DNA of 64,000 bases from assembly GCA_000611775.1 (NCBI GenBank), contig KK106981.1, positions 6,160,312 through 6,224,311 on the forward strand, read 5' to 3'. Below are positions 1-12,889 of the stretch, piece by piece. A program made the translations under genes and the position numbers. Each line of letters opens with the position of its first letter. Positions within the stretch are counted from its first letter, which is position 1. Under the pieces are notes generated by a model, which did not search any database, was not told where the DNA came from, and saw only the letters and a program-made list of their open reading frames with translations. The stretch comes from Umbilicaria muhlenbergii. Its lineage: Eukaryota > Ascomycota > Lecanoromycetes > Umbilicariales > Umbilicariaceae.

Positions 1-2977
1 AAGAGATGTAATGACAGCAGACATGGAGGGCCACGCGTGGTGCTAAAGGTTGTTAGAAAAGATTGGTACAAGGAAGGTGAGAATACATACGGAGGCATTG
101 AGGTCGGGGAGCTATCTATACTTCAGCTCATCGCACTGCCAGACAGCAAAGCTACCCCAGTCCATCAGGAGTGACAGGGTGATGGGCAAGGCGTCTCGAA
201 GGAGTAACTGCTCGGTGGTGAGGAAGTGGTTGCATGTTCGGAAGTCGTGGCGGGAATAAGCCCGTAATCGCGGAGGGCAGTGTCTGTTGCAGTATTTGGT
301 ATACGGTAGTGAATAATGATGGATCTAGCAGTAGCCACCGGCACTCGGTGTGCTAGCGAACGGAGTAGGGCTGAAGACGGAGCAGGCAGGCAGTCTCTTG
401 AGTGAGAGTCTCCTGAATCCTGAGTCTGAGTCTGGTGTTCGGTGTTCCACTGCCTTGGCAACATCATGCGCGCCATCATGCAGCGCTGGGGTCATCCTTG
501 GAATATGTCGTACTCGTACTTGCTCATGGCAATCCACGTGCTGCCTGACGCCTCCATCTCTGCATACAGGAACCGACAGGACTCCAATTGGTTGGGAATC
601 CCAAAGTGGACGTCTGGATTCAATGGCTGTTGGATTTGAATCGCCATGGGGACAGACTCTGATCCACCAAAGCTTGGCCCTTTGTGAAGGTTGCTGATAC
701 TCCTATCCAGGGGTCCAGGTGGCAGGAGAAGGACGGCTGCTCGGAGAAATGAAATTGGTCAACACATTGGATATCTGGTAGCATAGTCATCTGTCCTGGT
801 GTTTGGTAGCATCGTTTTCGGACAATTCCGGTACATCTCATGCAGGCTTCCCACGAGGCTAAGGTAGTGTGCCGTCTTCGTAAGGAGCAATCCACAACCG
901 CCCTCTTATAATAGAGGCAGATAATAGACCTGGAGCCCGCGATGGCACAGTCGCATACGAGCAAGAAGCTCCTCCGTTTGCCGTCTGTCAGCAAAGACCC
1001 GTCATACTGACTCATAAAACTGCAGCCGAAGCGTATCTGTAAGTGCATGAGATAAGCGGGCAGGATCTCAGGTGGGAGCAAAGGCCCTGTTCACATTAGT
1101 ACGCCTCCGCCCAAAGTTGGGCTGAGAGCTTAGGATCGTAGGATTGAACTGGATGCCGTATGACAGGGGAAGCCCTCGCTTCCCTGCATAAGGCGGCGGG
1201 ACACGAGCCACGTCTTGGGCCTCTTGTGCCGGCACCATGGCAGTCTTTCATGAATCGATCAATATCGACGACTCAACAATAGTACCTGCAGGATGCACTC
1301 ATTTCCGCATGGAGTAATTATAACTCTATTGATCGCGTGGCAAGCTGTTGTGCAACGAGAAACAAGCGAGAAGACTGGGCGTCCGGAATCCATGACCGTG
1401 ATGACCGTACTCGGAGTGGCTGCCACATTCAAGGATCCTGTCTTCGGCGCCCCTGTTGCGCCCGTGAATTGGGTTGTACGAAGCCATACTCCTATAACTG
1501 CAGCATGACAGACTTGGCGTCAATTTGTCGATGGCATGCAGCTGCGATACAGGCCCTGATACAGACCCTGTTGGTCTTACGGCAGCGAACCGCTTGCAAA
1601 AGCCCAGCAAGGCTGCACTCGGCAGGCTCGGTTAAGGAATGGTCCTCAGCTTTGGTCTGAGTCTAAGTTCTCGTACTCATACTCTATCCAGGGGAATTTC
1701 GGGTCTTCTCAGGGGGAACAGACAGTGGAATACGAATACCTGGGGACACACGATCAAGGGCAAGGGTAAGCTGTGCTAGAAATAGCTCAAAGGAGCGGTG
1801 TGAACAGGGCAGTTCGGGGCTGAAAGGCGACTTCCTATCAAACATGAGATTCGATGACAAAGACCATCCTCATGGGCGCGGTTCTTCGGCACCTCCAAGG
1901 GCTTCAGCTTGGATGGACGTTGTCAGCACCTCGAGGAGTACTCCGGTACAGTAGATAGTCGCTGTGCACGACTAGGCCTAGATCAGCTTGTCAAGCATTG
2001 ATGAAGATCACGAAGTGGAGTAAATCTCGATATAGTGGCATCATAGAAGCGGCAAGGCCGAGATGTTCAAATATTCGGCCTCTCGGGCTCAGACTCGCTA
2101 CTCCTCTCCACTATCCTTCTCTTCCTTGATCCTATCGTCCATGCGAAAACCTGACCTACCTTACCTAGGTGTCTAGCCATTCCCGCTTGTGGAGGCTTTT
2201 CGTTGCAAAGTCGATATGTGGCAGCGTTCGGGTGATCTCCGCGGTGGAGCCGCTACCTTGCACAGCTGATCCAACAAATCTAATACAGACGACTTTTGTT
2301 CAACCTCGAAGTCGGTACTGGGTTGTTACGATTCATTGATTCATTGATGGCAACGACTCGCTACCGTGTGCATCTCCAACGAGCCTCGGGCTGCGGATAG
2401 TGGATATTGAACGCCTCCTCAGCCCTCAATGGGGTTCGTCTTGGGGTGGCGCTTTCCCATCAGCACTCTAATGTAACACCGGCCAACCTCCCACCTGATC
2501 CTTCGGAGCTTTTGCATTCGTCCACTGAGGATAAATATAACTGAGTCGTTCTGTCTATCCATTCCAGCTTCTCAACCTTGTACTGCCAAAGGTGGCTAAT
2601 TCATTATTGCTGTCTGGATTTCTCAGGCTTTCATATCTTATCATTGTATACGTCCTGAGTGAGACGGAAGCATGATGGGGGACCGCTTCGCATGTAGTTT
2701 GGGGCGGGAATTTGTTGTGTTGGTAGATACCTTTGTTGGTTTTCCGCATCCGGTCATTTGCTTGACGGATGCGTTGGGTTGCTATGATCATGAATCACCC
2801 TTGGGCTTTCTGAATACGAAGGCTTTAACATGTTCTTCCATTATACAGCATACATCTCTGTGTTAGCATTACCAACAAGTTTCCTGTCTTTAACATCTGA
2901 CTTGACATCGCGCAACATCACGGCAAGCTCGGCCACTTCCGCCAGAAGACCACTAGAAAAAGCGCTGTAGCTTCGAG
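1..2977. other. Gene-less stretch at the left edge
   Basis: I see no gene that I can support here. Several open frames of 60-150 codons exist on both strands, but none has recognisable domain sequence, a coherent splice pattern or a typical start context, and they overlap one another. The base composition is mixed with no long repeat. The last 100 bases should hold the promoter and 5' UTR of the F-box-like gene that starts at 2978. Confidence 0.5.
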
Positions 2978-4963
2978 ATGGATTCTATTCCGGACGAGAT
3001 TATCCTCCTAATATACCATTTTTGCCGCGACATTGATAGGCCTACTCCTACCCTTGACTGGGGGCGACCTAGCACTGACGTCCACTTACCCGAGGTTAGG
3101 GGCGTTGCTTCTACACTTCGTTTGCTGTCCAAGCGTTTCAAAGATGTCATTGACGACGTGATGTGGCAAACGGTCCGCATTCGCTCAACGGCATCGAGTA
3201 TGTATGGCCTGCATTGGCTAACAACATCCAATCCACGTCTCTGCGAGCGGATCCAGGCAATTGAATACCACTTAACTCCTACTCCTTACATTCGGCAGTC
3301 TAATAGTTTCACAAGTCCTTTGAGCTTTCTTGCACACCACGAGTACTTCAACCAAGACACTTTTGAAATGACAATAGGTCAAATAATACCGCCATGGGGC
3401 CAACCGCAGGCCCTTTACGAACGGTATCGCCGCTTACAGCATCCGGAGATCATAGAGGCCGAGACTGGCCGCAGGGTAACACGTCTTCAATACAGCAACA
3501 ACTACAGACACGCCGAGGGCACCTTCTATAATCATAACATGGACTTTACCTACTTAGTTGGCGTGGCCCTTGCAAGCAGGTCGCTTCCAAATCTCACAAG
3601 ATTCACGGTATCCAGCTTTCCAGATGAGGATTTCCCTCTCTGGTGGCAGCTGGCGTTGAACTCTGCGGCAGATCGTGGCGTCGTGAACGACGCACTTGCT
3701 GGCGTTTCCGTGGACGAGGTTTTCGAGAAGCCAGAGCCTGGCCACCTTATGCCGGCTTTGGTAATGCCCGCCATTCGAGCATTTTATGTGGTTCTATACG
3801 GACTCTGGCGGCGGAACACAAAGACTGCGGGAGTGTCTCTGATCAGCGATCTGACTCTCCAATGGATACCCCCGCTTGTGGATCAATCACCGAGCTTTTG
3901 GCAATATTGGACTCCAGCAGCTTTGACACCGATCACTAGCTTCTCTTGCTTAAATATCAGCAACCACCTTCCTATGACTTGGGTATTCGGATACTTTCGC
4001 ACACATATATTGGGACCAATGCGTGAGACTGTGGAAGTCCTTAAGCTTGGCTACCGCCGATGGGCCTATAAGAAGCCGCTTTGGATCCGTCGGCAGGAGG
4101 ACTATTACTATCCGGGGCCTGGTCATCTGAACTCTTGGCTCAATACCTACAACGAAAGGGTAGGTACCACGTCGGGGAACGTTCTCCCACTGTTTGGCCT
4201 TCTACTGCCTTTCGTTGAACACCCACTAGAATCAGATTACTGGCGAGATTGGGATCCCAATGAGGGATCAATGTCGCCGGCCGCGCTCGACCGCCGTGAG
4301 AGGGCTTTGGTTTTGCAACTCGAGAACCTCATGTCGCAGGTGTCACGGTTTTTGGAAGTTGGGGAACGCTCTAAGCGGTCAGATGCAAATAAATCCGACG
4401 AATCGTGGCTCCCTCGGTTACGGGAGCTACATCTTAAGCCTTGGTTATCAGTGGGGAATATAGATCACTTTTCGAACATGTTTGCCCTCTTTTTCCACGA
4501 ATGGGACGAGAAGAAGGCTAGGGATCTTGAGCCCCAAATCACGTTTTCGAGGGTTCATCTTGAGGGCCTTAATCTGCCTCTGGGACTAAATGCTGAGCTT
4601 GATCCGTCCACCGGACTCATGGTGAATACTTGGAGACGGCCTGGTTGGGAAGATGTGATTCGCCGCATCGAGACTGGATGGTTCGAGGACGGGGTTCCGG
4701 CGATAAATCCAACAGTCACTCACGACAACCTGTGGCAGGACACCACCGACCCTCAACATCACTGGCGTTGGATCTCGCTGCCCGGCGGAGGCCGAATTCT
4801 AGCATGGGATCGAGCTTATACAGACCAAGTCTTTATAAAGCCATGGGGAGAATGTTGGTCCTGGATGGGCGATGAGGAGAAGCAAAACCGGTACATGGAG
4901 AGGGTCGCCAACCATCTCCCTTTTATTCAAGCATATGTAATTGTGTCCCTTCTTCTCTTCTGA
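2978..4963 (+). CDS. F-box-like protein
   Basis: A single 661-codon open frame. The N-terminus (about residues 1-70) has the pattern of an F-box: IPDEIILLIYHFC, then a run ending LRLLSKRFKDVIDDVMWQTV. F-box proteins usually act as substrate adaptors of SCF (Skp1-cullin) ubiquitin ligases. The rest is rich in Trp, Tyr and Pro and lacks clear leucine-rich or WD repeats, so no substrate can be suggested. This pattern is common in large lineage-specific F-box families of filamentous ascomycetes. The Met at 2978 is the first in frame and starts right at the F-box. The extreme C-terminus (VIVSLLLF) may be read through a small unspliced intron: a GT at about 4937 and an AG just before a TAG at 4973 would end the protein earlier. 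F-box assignment is by pattern only. Confidence 0.75.
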   Translation: MDSIPDEIILLIYHFCRDIDRPTPTLDWGRPSTDVHLPEVRGVASTLRLLSKRFKDVIDDVMWQTVRIRSTASSMYGLHWLTTSNPRLCERIQAIEYHLTPTPYIRQSNSFTSPLSFLAHHEYFNQDTFEMTIGQIIPPWGQPQALYERYRRLQHPEIIEAETGRRVTRLQYSNNYRHAEGTFYNHNMDFTYLVGVALASRSLPNLTRFTVSSFPDEDFPLWWQLALNSAADRGVVNDALAGVSVDEVFEKPEPGHLMPALVMPAIRAFYVVLYGLWRRNTKTAGVSLISDLTLQWIPPLVDQSPSFWQYWTPAALTPITSFSCLNISNHLPMTWVFGYFRTHILGPMRETVEVLKLGYRRWAYKKPLWIRRQEDYYYPGPGHLNSWLNTYNERVGTTSGNVLPLFGLLLPFVEHPLESDYWRDWDPNEGSMSPAALDRRERALVLQLENLMSQVSRFLEVGERSKRSDANKSDESWLPRLRELHLKPWLSVGNIDHFSNMFALFFHEWDEKKARDLEPQITFSRVHLEGLNLPLGLNAELDPSTGLMVNTWRRPGWEDVIRRIETGWFEDGVPAINPTVTHDNLWQDTTDPQHHWRWISLPGGGRILAWDRAYTDQVFIKPWGECWSWMGDEEKQNRYMERVANHLPFIQAYVIVSLLLF

Positions 4964-6103
4964 TAAGACTTACAGTAGCTGACACCTTGATTTAGGACAG
5001 CGCGATATCGGCGTATCTTGGCCCCTAGGGTTTGACGGAGAGTTAGCCGGTTATATACTGCCAAGTTGTCCCTGCTACACGTCGCTTGGGGCTTGTGATG
5101 CTTTAGGCACAGCGAAGAGTAACCTAGACTGATCAGCCCTAGCTCTAGTGAACAGGCTGTTGTTACGTCCTACTCCTGGAATATTGGCACTCCCCGACCA
5201 CCACAGATCTGTACGCAGCGTAGACCAAGCATAGAAACATCTCTTTCCATGCCACGGGGTGGGTAAGGACAGTGCGACACCAAAATCAAGCGAGAATAAG
5301 CTGATCTCTACCGTGCCCTCTCTCTCCCCCTTCCCTGGCCAAGGCGGCGATCTCTTGAATTGATGTGCCTATGCCTGTTTCGTACCAGGAAGCCAAGGCG
5401 GTGTACCCCGTACTGCCGTCTGCAGATCGACAAGAACATGGTCCGTGCTCCCTCGCTTCGCCTACTAGCCGAGCCAGCCCATTTTAGTGCCTTAGCTCCC
5501 AACATCGCATTGAAGACCCAACTTCTCATCCCCAAACAGAGGACCAAGGCGGTCACCGTGTCAGATCAGACAAGGTGGGTGTCTCTACAGCAATGGTCAG
5601 CAGTGTTCTCTACAGAGTCCGCGCTATGAGTTCCCGCAGCATTCATCGTACATTGCCCAGGGCCAGACGAGAAAGGGCCCATGGGCCCCAGGCGCATCTT
5701 GCGCTAGACGAACGAGGACGTTGAGCAGCGTTCTTTGCACAGCGACAACGACAGAGAGCGTCTGCAGGAACGCCAACTTGCATGGGGTCCTCAGAACAGC
5801 CGTTAAGACCTCTCCTGCCAGAGGTGTCCATCATCTCCAGTGATGGGCGAGAATCGATCACGGGACCGGCTCAGCTTTACCACTAAACACCAAACAGATT
5901 AGCTCGCCAAACCGTAAGCGAAGCATTCTTCCTCTTCCGAACTCACGAACACGACAACAAGCCAACGCCTTCATCGTATTAAACGCCCAAATCTTTTTCC
6001 ACTTCGCCACTACGCAACATCATCCGCCCTCTAACGTCGTGCCATTACTATCGCATCTACGCGCTCAGTTCCATCAAAAAATCGTTGAGGTATCGGATTT
6101 GAA
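4964..6103. other. Intergenic region between the F-box-like gene and H2A.Z
   Basis: No supported gene. The region holds the 3' flank of the F-box-like gene and, from about 5880, a pyrimidine- and A-rich leader expected of the highly expressed histone-variant gene that starts at 6104. Short open frames at 5308-5861 on both strands show no recognisable protein. Confidence 0.45.
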
Positions 6104-6921
6104 ATGGCTGGCGGTAAAGGCAAATCAACCGGTGGAAAGGCTGGACCGAAGGAGGCGGCAGGGAAGAGTCAGAAGTCACACAGCGCAAAGGCTGGTCTTC
6201 AGGTCAGTATTGGCAATACCGCGGATGTGGATAGCGGGTTCGGACGCGCATCGTCCAGATGGGGAAGATCATTGGAAGGCGTGTGCTGTTGTGAATCACA
6301 CCATACCCCAAAGACCCTGCGCGCTTCTAGCGATGGGAACAGTCCATATATTTCATTACCAAGTGCAGTTCATCGACAGGTCTCAATTCTTGGAATTCGC
6401 CGTCGCCGAGCAATCCGCTGACTCGGTCCCGGCGCGTCATCCTCCGATCACTCCGCAAACCTCAGATCTAGAGACATGCACATTTTGAACTAAGGCCTTT
6501 GCTGACTGGTTATACGACAGTTCCCTTGCGGTCGTGTCAAACGTTTCCTCAAAAACAATACCCAGAACAAGATGCGCGTCGGTGCCAAAGGTACGCTCTC
6601 CCCATCCACCTCCCCCTCTATATTCATCCATCCTTCACTCTCTCTAAGCACTCCATGCTGACACTCGTCACAGCCGCTGTCTACGTTACCGCAGTACTTG
6701 AATACCTAACGGCCGAGGTTTTGGAATTGGCCGGCAACGCCGCCAAAGATCTTAAAGTCAAGCGCATAACCCCGCGCCACCTACAGCTCGCGATCAGAGG
6801 TGATGAGGAACTGGATACGCTTATTAGAGCAACGATTGCATTCGGAGGTGTCTTGCCGCATATCAATCGTGCGCTGTTACTGAAGGTTGAGCAGAAGAAG
6901 AAAGGGAAGGCGGAGGCCTAG
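6104..6921 (+). CDS. HTZ1: Histone H2A.Z (three exons)
   Basis: Variant histone H2A.Z, deposited by the SWR1 complex at promoter nucleosomes. Exons 6104-6202, 6521-6590 and 6674-6921 join in frame (phases 0 and 1) to give 138 residues, the usual H2A.Z length. Exon 1 encodes the Lys/Gly-rich acetylatable tail ([14 protein letters not shown]...). Exon 2 encodes [23 protein letters not shown], with only the first part of the histone fold. Exon 3 carries [24 protein letters not shown], then the [14 protein letters not shown] stretch (acidic-patch region) and the [12 protein letters not shown] docking segment typical of H2A.Z rather than canonical H2A, which has NIQAVLL. The first intron is 318 nt, several times longer than most other introns in the window. 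The start was chosen by the tail sequence. The next gene downstream is Rvb2, a subunit of the complexes that handle this histone. Confidence 0.95.
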
Positions 6922-7376
6922 GTGCGAAAACTTGGAGCAGGGAAGATTGAAGAAGGCCGGAAAGTAATCAAGGGTTCTTCTCATACGTGCAAATTCCGGT
7001 TGCGATACGGGATGGGATTGGTAGTTTGCAATGGATATGGTGACGGAGCTGTTTCCGAGGCGTTTTTACAATGAATGGAAATCCGCGATAAAGGTTGGCT
7101 GCTGTTGAATGTACCATCCCTATCAATCTCGTTGAGCTTGAAATCAAGCTGCCACCAAGATGGCTCTACTAGCGGCAAATCCTGCTGTGAAAGTGACTGG
7201 AGCTGATCATTAAGTACTACCCCAGCATCACTGTCAAAGGTTAGGTCTGAGGTCATCGCACATAATGGCATGTAGAGATAGCCCAATTTTTGTTGATCAA
7301 CGAATCCTCGTTCCAGATCCTAGTTTCCAGGCGCGAACTCGAAGGTGTGTAGATGAACAATGATAAACCGCTCGTA
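6922..7376. other. Intergenic, H2A.Z 3' flank
   Basis: No gene seen. This is the 3' flank of the H2A.Z gene up to the TA dinucleotide (7375-7376) that borders the MITE. A minus-strand frame at 6981-7286 has no recognisable content. Confidence 0.4.
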
Positions 7377-7604
7377 CTCAGGCTAATTTTACCGGAGGAC
7401 ACATTCAAGATCTGATGACCGATAATTCTTCAAAGAAAGATTTCAAAGAATGAGCAGATATAGAAAACCATTCAACAGCAGAAGTGTACAACTTCATTAG
7501 CACTACAACTTTGCTGCCAATTGTTTCTTTTTATCTGTTGATGTGGTAATGTTATTCAGCTGGCAAGCTCGTTCAAGTGTGTCCTCCGGTAAAATTAGCC
7601 TGAG
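7377..7604. mobile_element. MITE with 27-bp perfect terminal inverted repeats and TA target duplication
   Basis: The bases 7377-7403 (CTCAGGCTAATTTTACCGGA then GGACACA) recur as an exact reverse complement at 7578-7604. A TA dinucleotide sits immediately outside each end (7375-7376 and 7605-7606). The 228-bp element has an A/T-rich interior without an open frame of note. Perfect TIRs, a TA duplication and small size are the hallmarks of a Tc1/mariner-type miniature inverted-repeat element moved by a transposase supplied elsewhere. Its TIR does not match that of the Tc1/mariner copy at 59714-61983, so another autonomous family must have mobilised it. It lies about 200 bp upstream of the Rvb2 start, so it could affect that promoter. 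Confidence 0.88.
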
Positions 7605-7803
7605 TAGCACTTCGAGTATCGCAGCTGAGTAATCGGGCGCGGTCTCCGTCCTCTTCGGTCAGGGCGATTGCGCGCTGAATTTGGCGACCGTAACTTGATG
7701 TACGGTTGCCGCCTTGATAACCGCAAATCTCACGAACTTTCCACACGCGTGCGGTCCAGCTCTCATCTAAGATCTAGTACTTTGGCGCATTTTGATAACA
7801 ACA

Positions 7804-9321
<1,518 letters not shown>

Positions 9322-11332
9322 TATACCACTGGAGGGATAGGTAGCTTTGGCGTTAAAAGGCTCGAAAAGTTCAGATAGACCATGTATGATACCTGTCTTA
9401 AGACCCAACAGCGCTTTCGTTGGGTAGTCATGGATGGAGCGGTGGCTTAGAGAGCTGGACTCACCTGTCTTGTGAATTTCTTTCTTTCACTGTTTCCGCG
9501 TGTGCTGTCGTCAACACCGCCGTTCATGTCTATGATGTCTCACGCTACCATCATAGTCCTGCGTCATATTCCTTTCCTGCCATTCTGCGTGAATGCTAAT
9601 GAGTCAGTGGTACCTGCACGACTCCATCACGGACGAGTATATAAACCCACGACCGCAGAACAACTCTCGTCCTTCTTCCTACCATCCACAGCACCCCAAC
9701 TCCAAACATCACCGCCTTCCGCATCCGCCGACCTCAGCTACTCACACACCATACACAGCCAACCTCCCACGCCCACACCCTCAACCCCACCCCTTCTCTT
9801 TCCAGCCTCCAAACAGCACCCACAAACCCCCCCAGGCACCCCCATCCCTCGCTCCCAACCCCCCAACCTCACCTCCCCATCTCCCCCCCACCAATGTCTT
9901 CCTCCCCACCCGCCCCCNNNNNNNNNNNNNNNNNNNNNNNNNNNNNNNNNNNNNNNNNNNNNNNNNNNNNNNNNNNNNNNNNNNNNNNNNNNNNNNNNNN
10001 NNNNNNNNNNNNNNNNNNNNNNNNNNNNNNNNNNNNNNNNNNNNNNNNNNNNNNNNNNNNNNNNNNNNNNNNNNNNNNNNNNNNNNNNNNNNNNNNNNNN
10101 NNNNNNNNNNNNNNNNNNNNNNNNNNNNNNNNNNNNNNNNNNNNNNNNNNNNNNNNNNNNNNNNNNNNNNNNNNNNNNNNNNNNNNNNNNNNNNNNNNNN
10201 NNNNNNNNNNNNNNNNNNNNNNNNNNNNNNNNNNNNNNNNNNNNNNNNNNNNNNNNNNNNNNNNNNNNNNNNNNNNNNNNNNNNNNNNNNNNNNNNNNNN
10301 NNNNNNNNNNNNNNNNNNNNNNNNNNNNNNNNAGGGGAGGGGGTTGGGGGGGAGATGGGGCATGCGGGACGAGAGGGGGTGGGGACGGTGGTGAGGGGGT
10401 GGGTGAGGGGCGGCCGAGAGGAGAGGCCCCGGGGGGTGGGTAAGAGATGTCGACGTCTTGTTTGTGGCAGCGCTGGGAAATCGGGGTAGCGCGGGCGGGA
10501 AAACGCTCAGGCTGCGGCTCCTGCTGCGGCACTGGTGGGCGGCGGGCGGAGACGGGGGATGGTTCGTATCATTCGCTTTTTGGGGTCTGGAGGATGTGAG
10601 CAGCGGCAGGCTTCTATGGGGGTTGTCAGTGATGATGGGATTTAGGGTCAGTATTGAGGTTCAAGGAAATCCTAGTGCGAGCTAGGTCAGTCATCTTGGA
10701 AAGGTAGTTGGACAGGGGAATTCTTCTGGGAGGGTCGTCGATGGGCCTGCGGATTAGGGGTTTGGTGACGAGCGGTGGTTATGGAGGGCAATGATGGCAA
10801 ATTGAGCTTGATGAATGCATTTTGTCTTTGGAACTCAGCACTTTGCCTTTTGGGACTATCTGGATGAGCAATTGTCGACAGGCCTTGTCAAATATGGTGT
10901 AAATAGCATGCTTATAAAATCTTGAGAAACCGCTCGCAGGTTGTGCAACGATGGCAGAATAGTAAAGCAGTAGTAAAGATGATGTATGAAGCTTGGCCAG
11001 AGGCTTCTTGCGTAGTCAAATAGCCAAACTCGAGGAGTATAGACGTACTCCATGTAAGGTTCGGGGCAATCTGGTGCCGCTAATAGTACACCCATAGCAG
11101 ATTGACCCGTGAGCAGGGGAACCAGTCTTCCAGGGCTGCTCTATATGACCAGGTTCGGAAGAGGTCAAGCACCCTGGACGCGTTCCTGACTTAAAGTCGT
11201 CGTAAGCTCGATGCAAGGTACCCTTTCAGGTTCAGCCCGGGCAAAGCCATGGCGCGGTATATCACTGAACGTAGTGGGTGGTCTAACTGCAGGGTATCCG
11301 GAGCGGCCTTGTCTAGCTTTCCACCATCGTCC
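9322..11332. other. Gene-less region with C-rich/G-rich tracts and an assembly gap
   Basis: No supported gene. From about 9640 the plus strand becomes very C-rich with almost no G. After the gap the strand becomes very G-rich (10333-10450). Long open frames across this stretch are products of the biased composition and the run of N, and should not be taken as genes. The region from 10450 to 11332 has no recognisable content. Confidence 0.55.
9918..10332. other. Assembly gap (415 N)
   Basis: A run of N separates a C-rich left flank from a G-rich right flank. The left flank holds CCCCATCTCCCCCCCA at about 9877-9891 and the right flank holds its near-exact inverse at about 10346-10360, so the missing part may be the centre of a long imperfect hairpin or a homopurine/homopyrimidine repeat that defeated sequencing. 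Confidence 0.9.
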
Positions 11333-11842
11333 TCAATTACCCCAGATAGCTTGCCCAAGAATAAATAAGAAAGCAAGAGCCGCGAACACCGAGGTACATA
11401 TAAGAGCCGACATCCCAACCGCCTCTGCGTACGCCCTAAGCGCCAAGGAGAGGAAAATGAATGCCGCGAAAATGAGACCTTGAACGAGTCCAGAAGCGGT
11501 CATGGTCACTCCAGTCCATAGTAGTCGCCTCTTCCCATGCGACTGCAAGCCGGCCTTGATGGACTCCCGATTGAACTTGAGTCCCACGGCGAGGAAACTT
11601 GCGGTGCCTAGCGCGACCAGAAAGAGCAGAAAGGCCAGGCTTAGGAAAGATCGTACTTCTTCTTCGGTGTACTCTCCGACTGGGGTAGCCACGCCCGACA
11701 CGACTTTGCCGAAGGTGATGGACGCGCCAAAGGTGGAGATGCCGATGACGGCGGAAAAGAGGCTCCTAAAGAAATCGACTACCTTGTCATCCTCGGTGTT
11801 TGCAGATAGAGGAACGGCCGCCATCTCCTGCCGATCAGTCAA
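11333..11842 (-). CDS. Small four-helix membrane protein of unknown function
   Basis: A single minus-strand frame of 169 codons. About four hydrophobic segments are visible: residues about 25-48 (FRSLFSAVIGISTFGASITF), 64-87 (FLSLAFLLFLVALGTASFLA), 109-132 (TGVTMTASGLVQGLIFAAFI) and 141-166 (GMSALICTSVFAALAFLFIL). Both N- and C-termini are short, and a basic loop (KFNRESIKAGLQSHGKRRLL) lies between helices 2 and 3, which suggests it faces the cytosol. I do not recognise a named family; similar small integral membrane proteins are common and unannotated in dothideomycetes. The first Met (MTDRQEMAAV) was used; Met-7 is an alternative start. Confidence 0.65.
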   Translation of the reverse strand: MTDRQEMAAVPLSANTEDDKVVDFFRSLFSAVIGISTFGASITFGKVVSGVATPVGEYTEEEVRSFLSLAFLLFLVALGTASFLAVGLKFNRESIKAGLQSHGKRRLLWTGVTMTASGLVQGLIFAAFIFLSLALRAYAEAVGMSALICTSVFAALAFLFILGQAIWGN

Positions 11843-12889
11843 CGTCTAGAACTTGATCTGTGCATACGGTAGTGTATGGACAGGTACGAGAGGGATCTAA
11901 CCGAGGTAGTCAGGGCTTGCTCTTGCTTTGTTGGCTCTGCAGAGAATGCAGGACGCGAGGACGCCTCATTTGGTAGATCTTCGAACTACGGTCCAATAGA
12001 TGGATCTGTTGAGCGAAACTGGACCCTTTTAAAGCAGGTTGGTTCCAAAATAGTCATGTCGGCCGCATACTCAGGTGCACTCGCAGACCTTGGGGGGTGA
12101 CCCATGGTGATCATGTTCGTCACAGCTATGACGGGCATGGCACAACCCTCAAGAATCAAGATAATCATTCGGATGGATGCCACATGTCTGCCTCAACGGA
12201 GGACCAGATCGCTCCATCAGATGATCAGGGTCAGGTTTTGGGGCCCTGGTCGTGGGGCCCTGGTCGTGAGCTGAATCAATGAAGTGTCTGCACTCGGTGC
12301 TTTCTCAGGGGCCTGTTTGATAGACAATCCTTGGCCATTTCGCATAGTTCATCTCGTCTGAAGGCTCCAGCAGGGACAGTTCCCCCCTGCCTTGCCACAT
12401 GATGCCAAGACGCCAGATTTGTACCACCGAAGAAGCGACGGAAGGAAGAATGCACTACTGTGGCTGCCTCGTCCATGGTGTGTCTTCGTTCAAATCGGTC
12501 ACCGAGAGTGCCACCCACTCCAACCTTCTGTCAACGCCATGCGGCACCAGGGTGGCACATGGGGCCAGCGCAGCAAAACATCAGTACCTTGGCGCAAGAT
12601 AGAGGGTGCAGCATTCACGATGTCTTAGCTTGACTGATCGAGAGTGAAGTGATGCCGTCATCACCTTCACCATGCGCGTTCACAGGAGTGCTCATTCACC
12701 TCACTGGCGCGTGGACACATTTTATATATGAAAGCCTGATCGCACAATGGCAGGCACTGACTACGTACTCACCACACAGTACCACTAACACCCCCGGCGA
12801 CCCGCTCACATCCTTCCAAGGGTTCACTCACTCCGGACTCCACGCCAGCGGCTCCTTCCGTGACTTACCACCCAACGTTCCTTGCAATC
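11843..12889. other. Intergenic region
   Basis: No supported gene. It is the divergent upstream region shared by the minus-strand membrane protein and the plus-strand secreted protein. Small open frames on both strands show no recognisable content. A short direct repeat (GGGGCCCTGGTCGTG) occurs at about 12240-12270. Confidence 0.4.

Noticed and set aside
620-1081. 153-codon minus-strand frame near the left edge
   Set aside because: No domain-like pattern, odd Cys/His-rich composition and overlapping open frames on the other strand.
9472-10532. Long open frames crossing the first N run
   Set aside because: They exist only because N is read as an unknown residue and because the flanks are nearly C-only or G-only; the peptide is composition noise.
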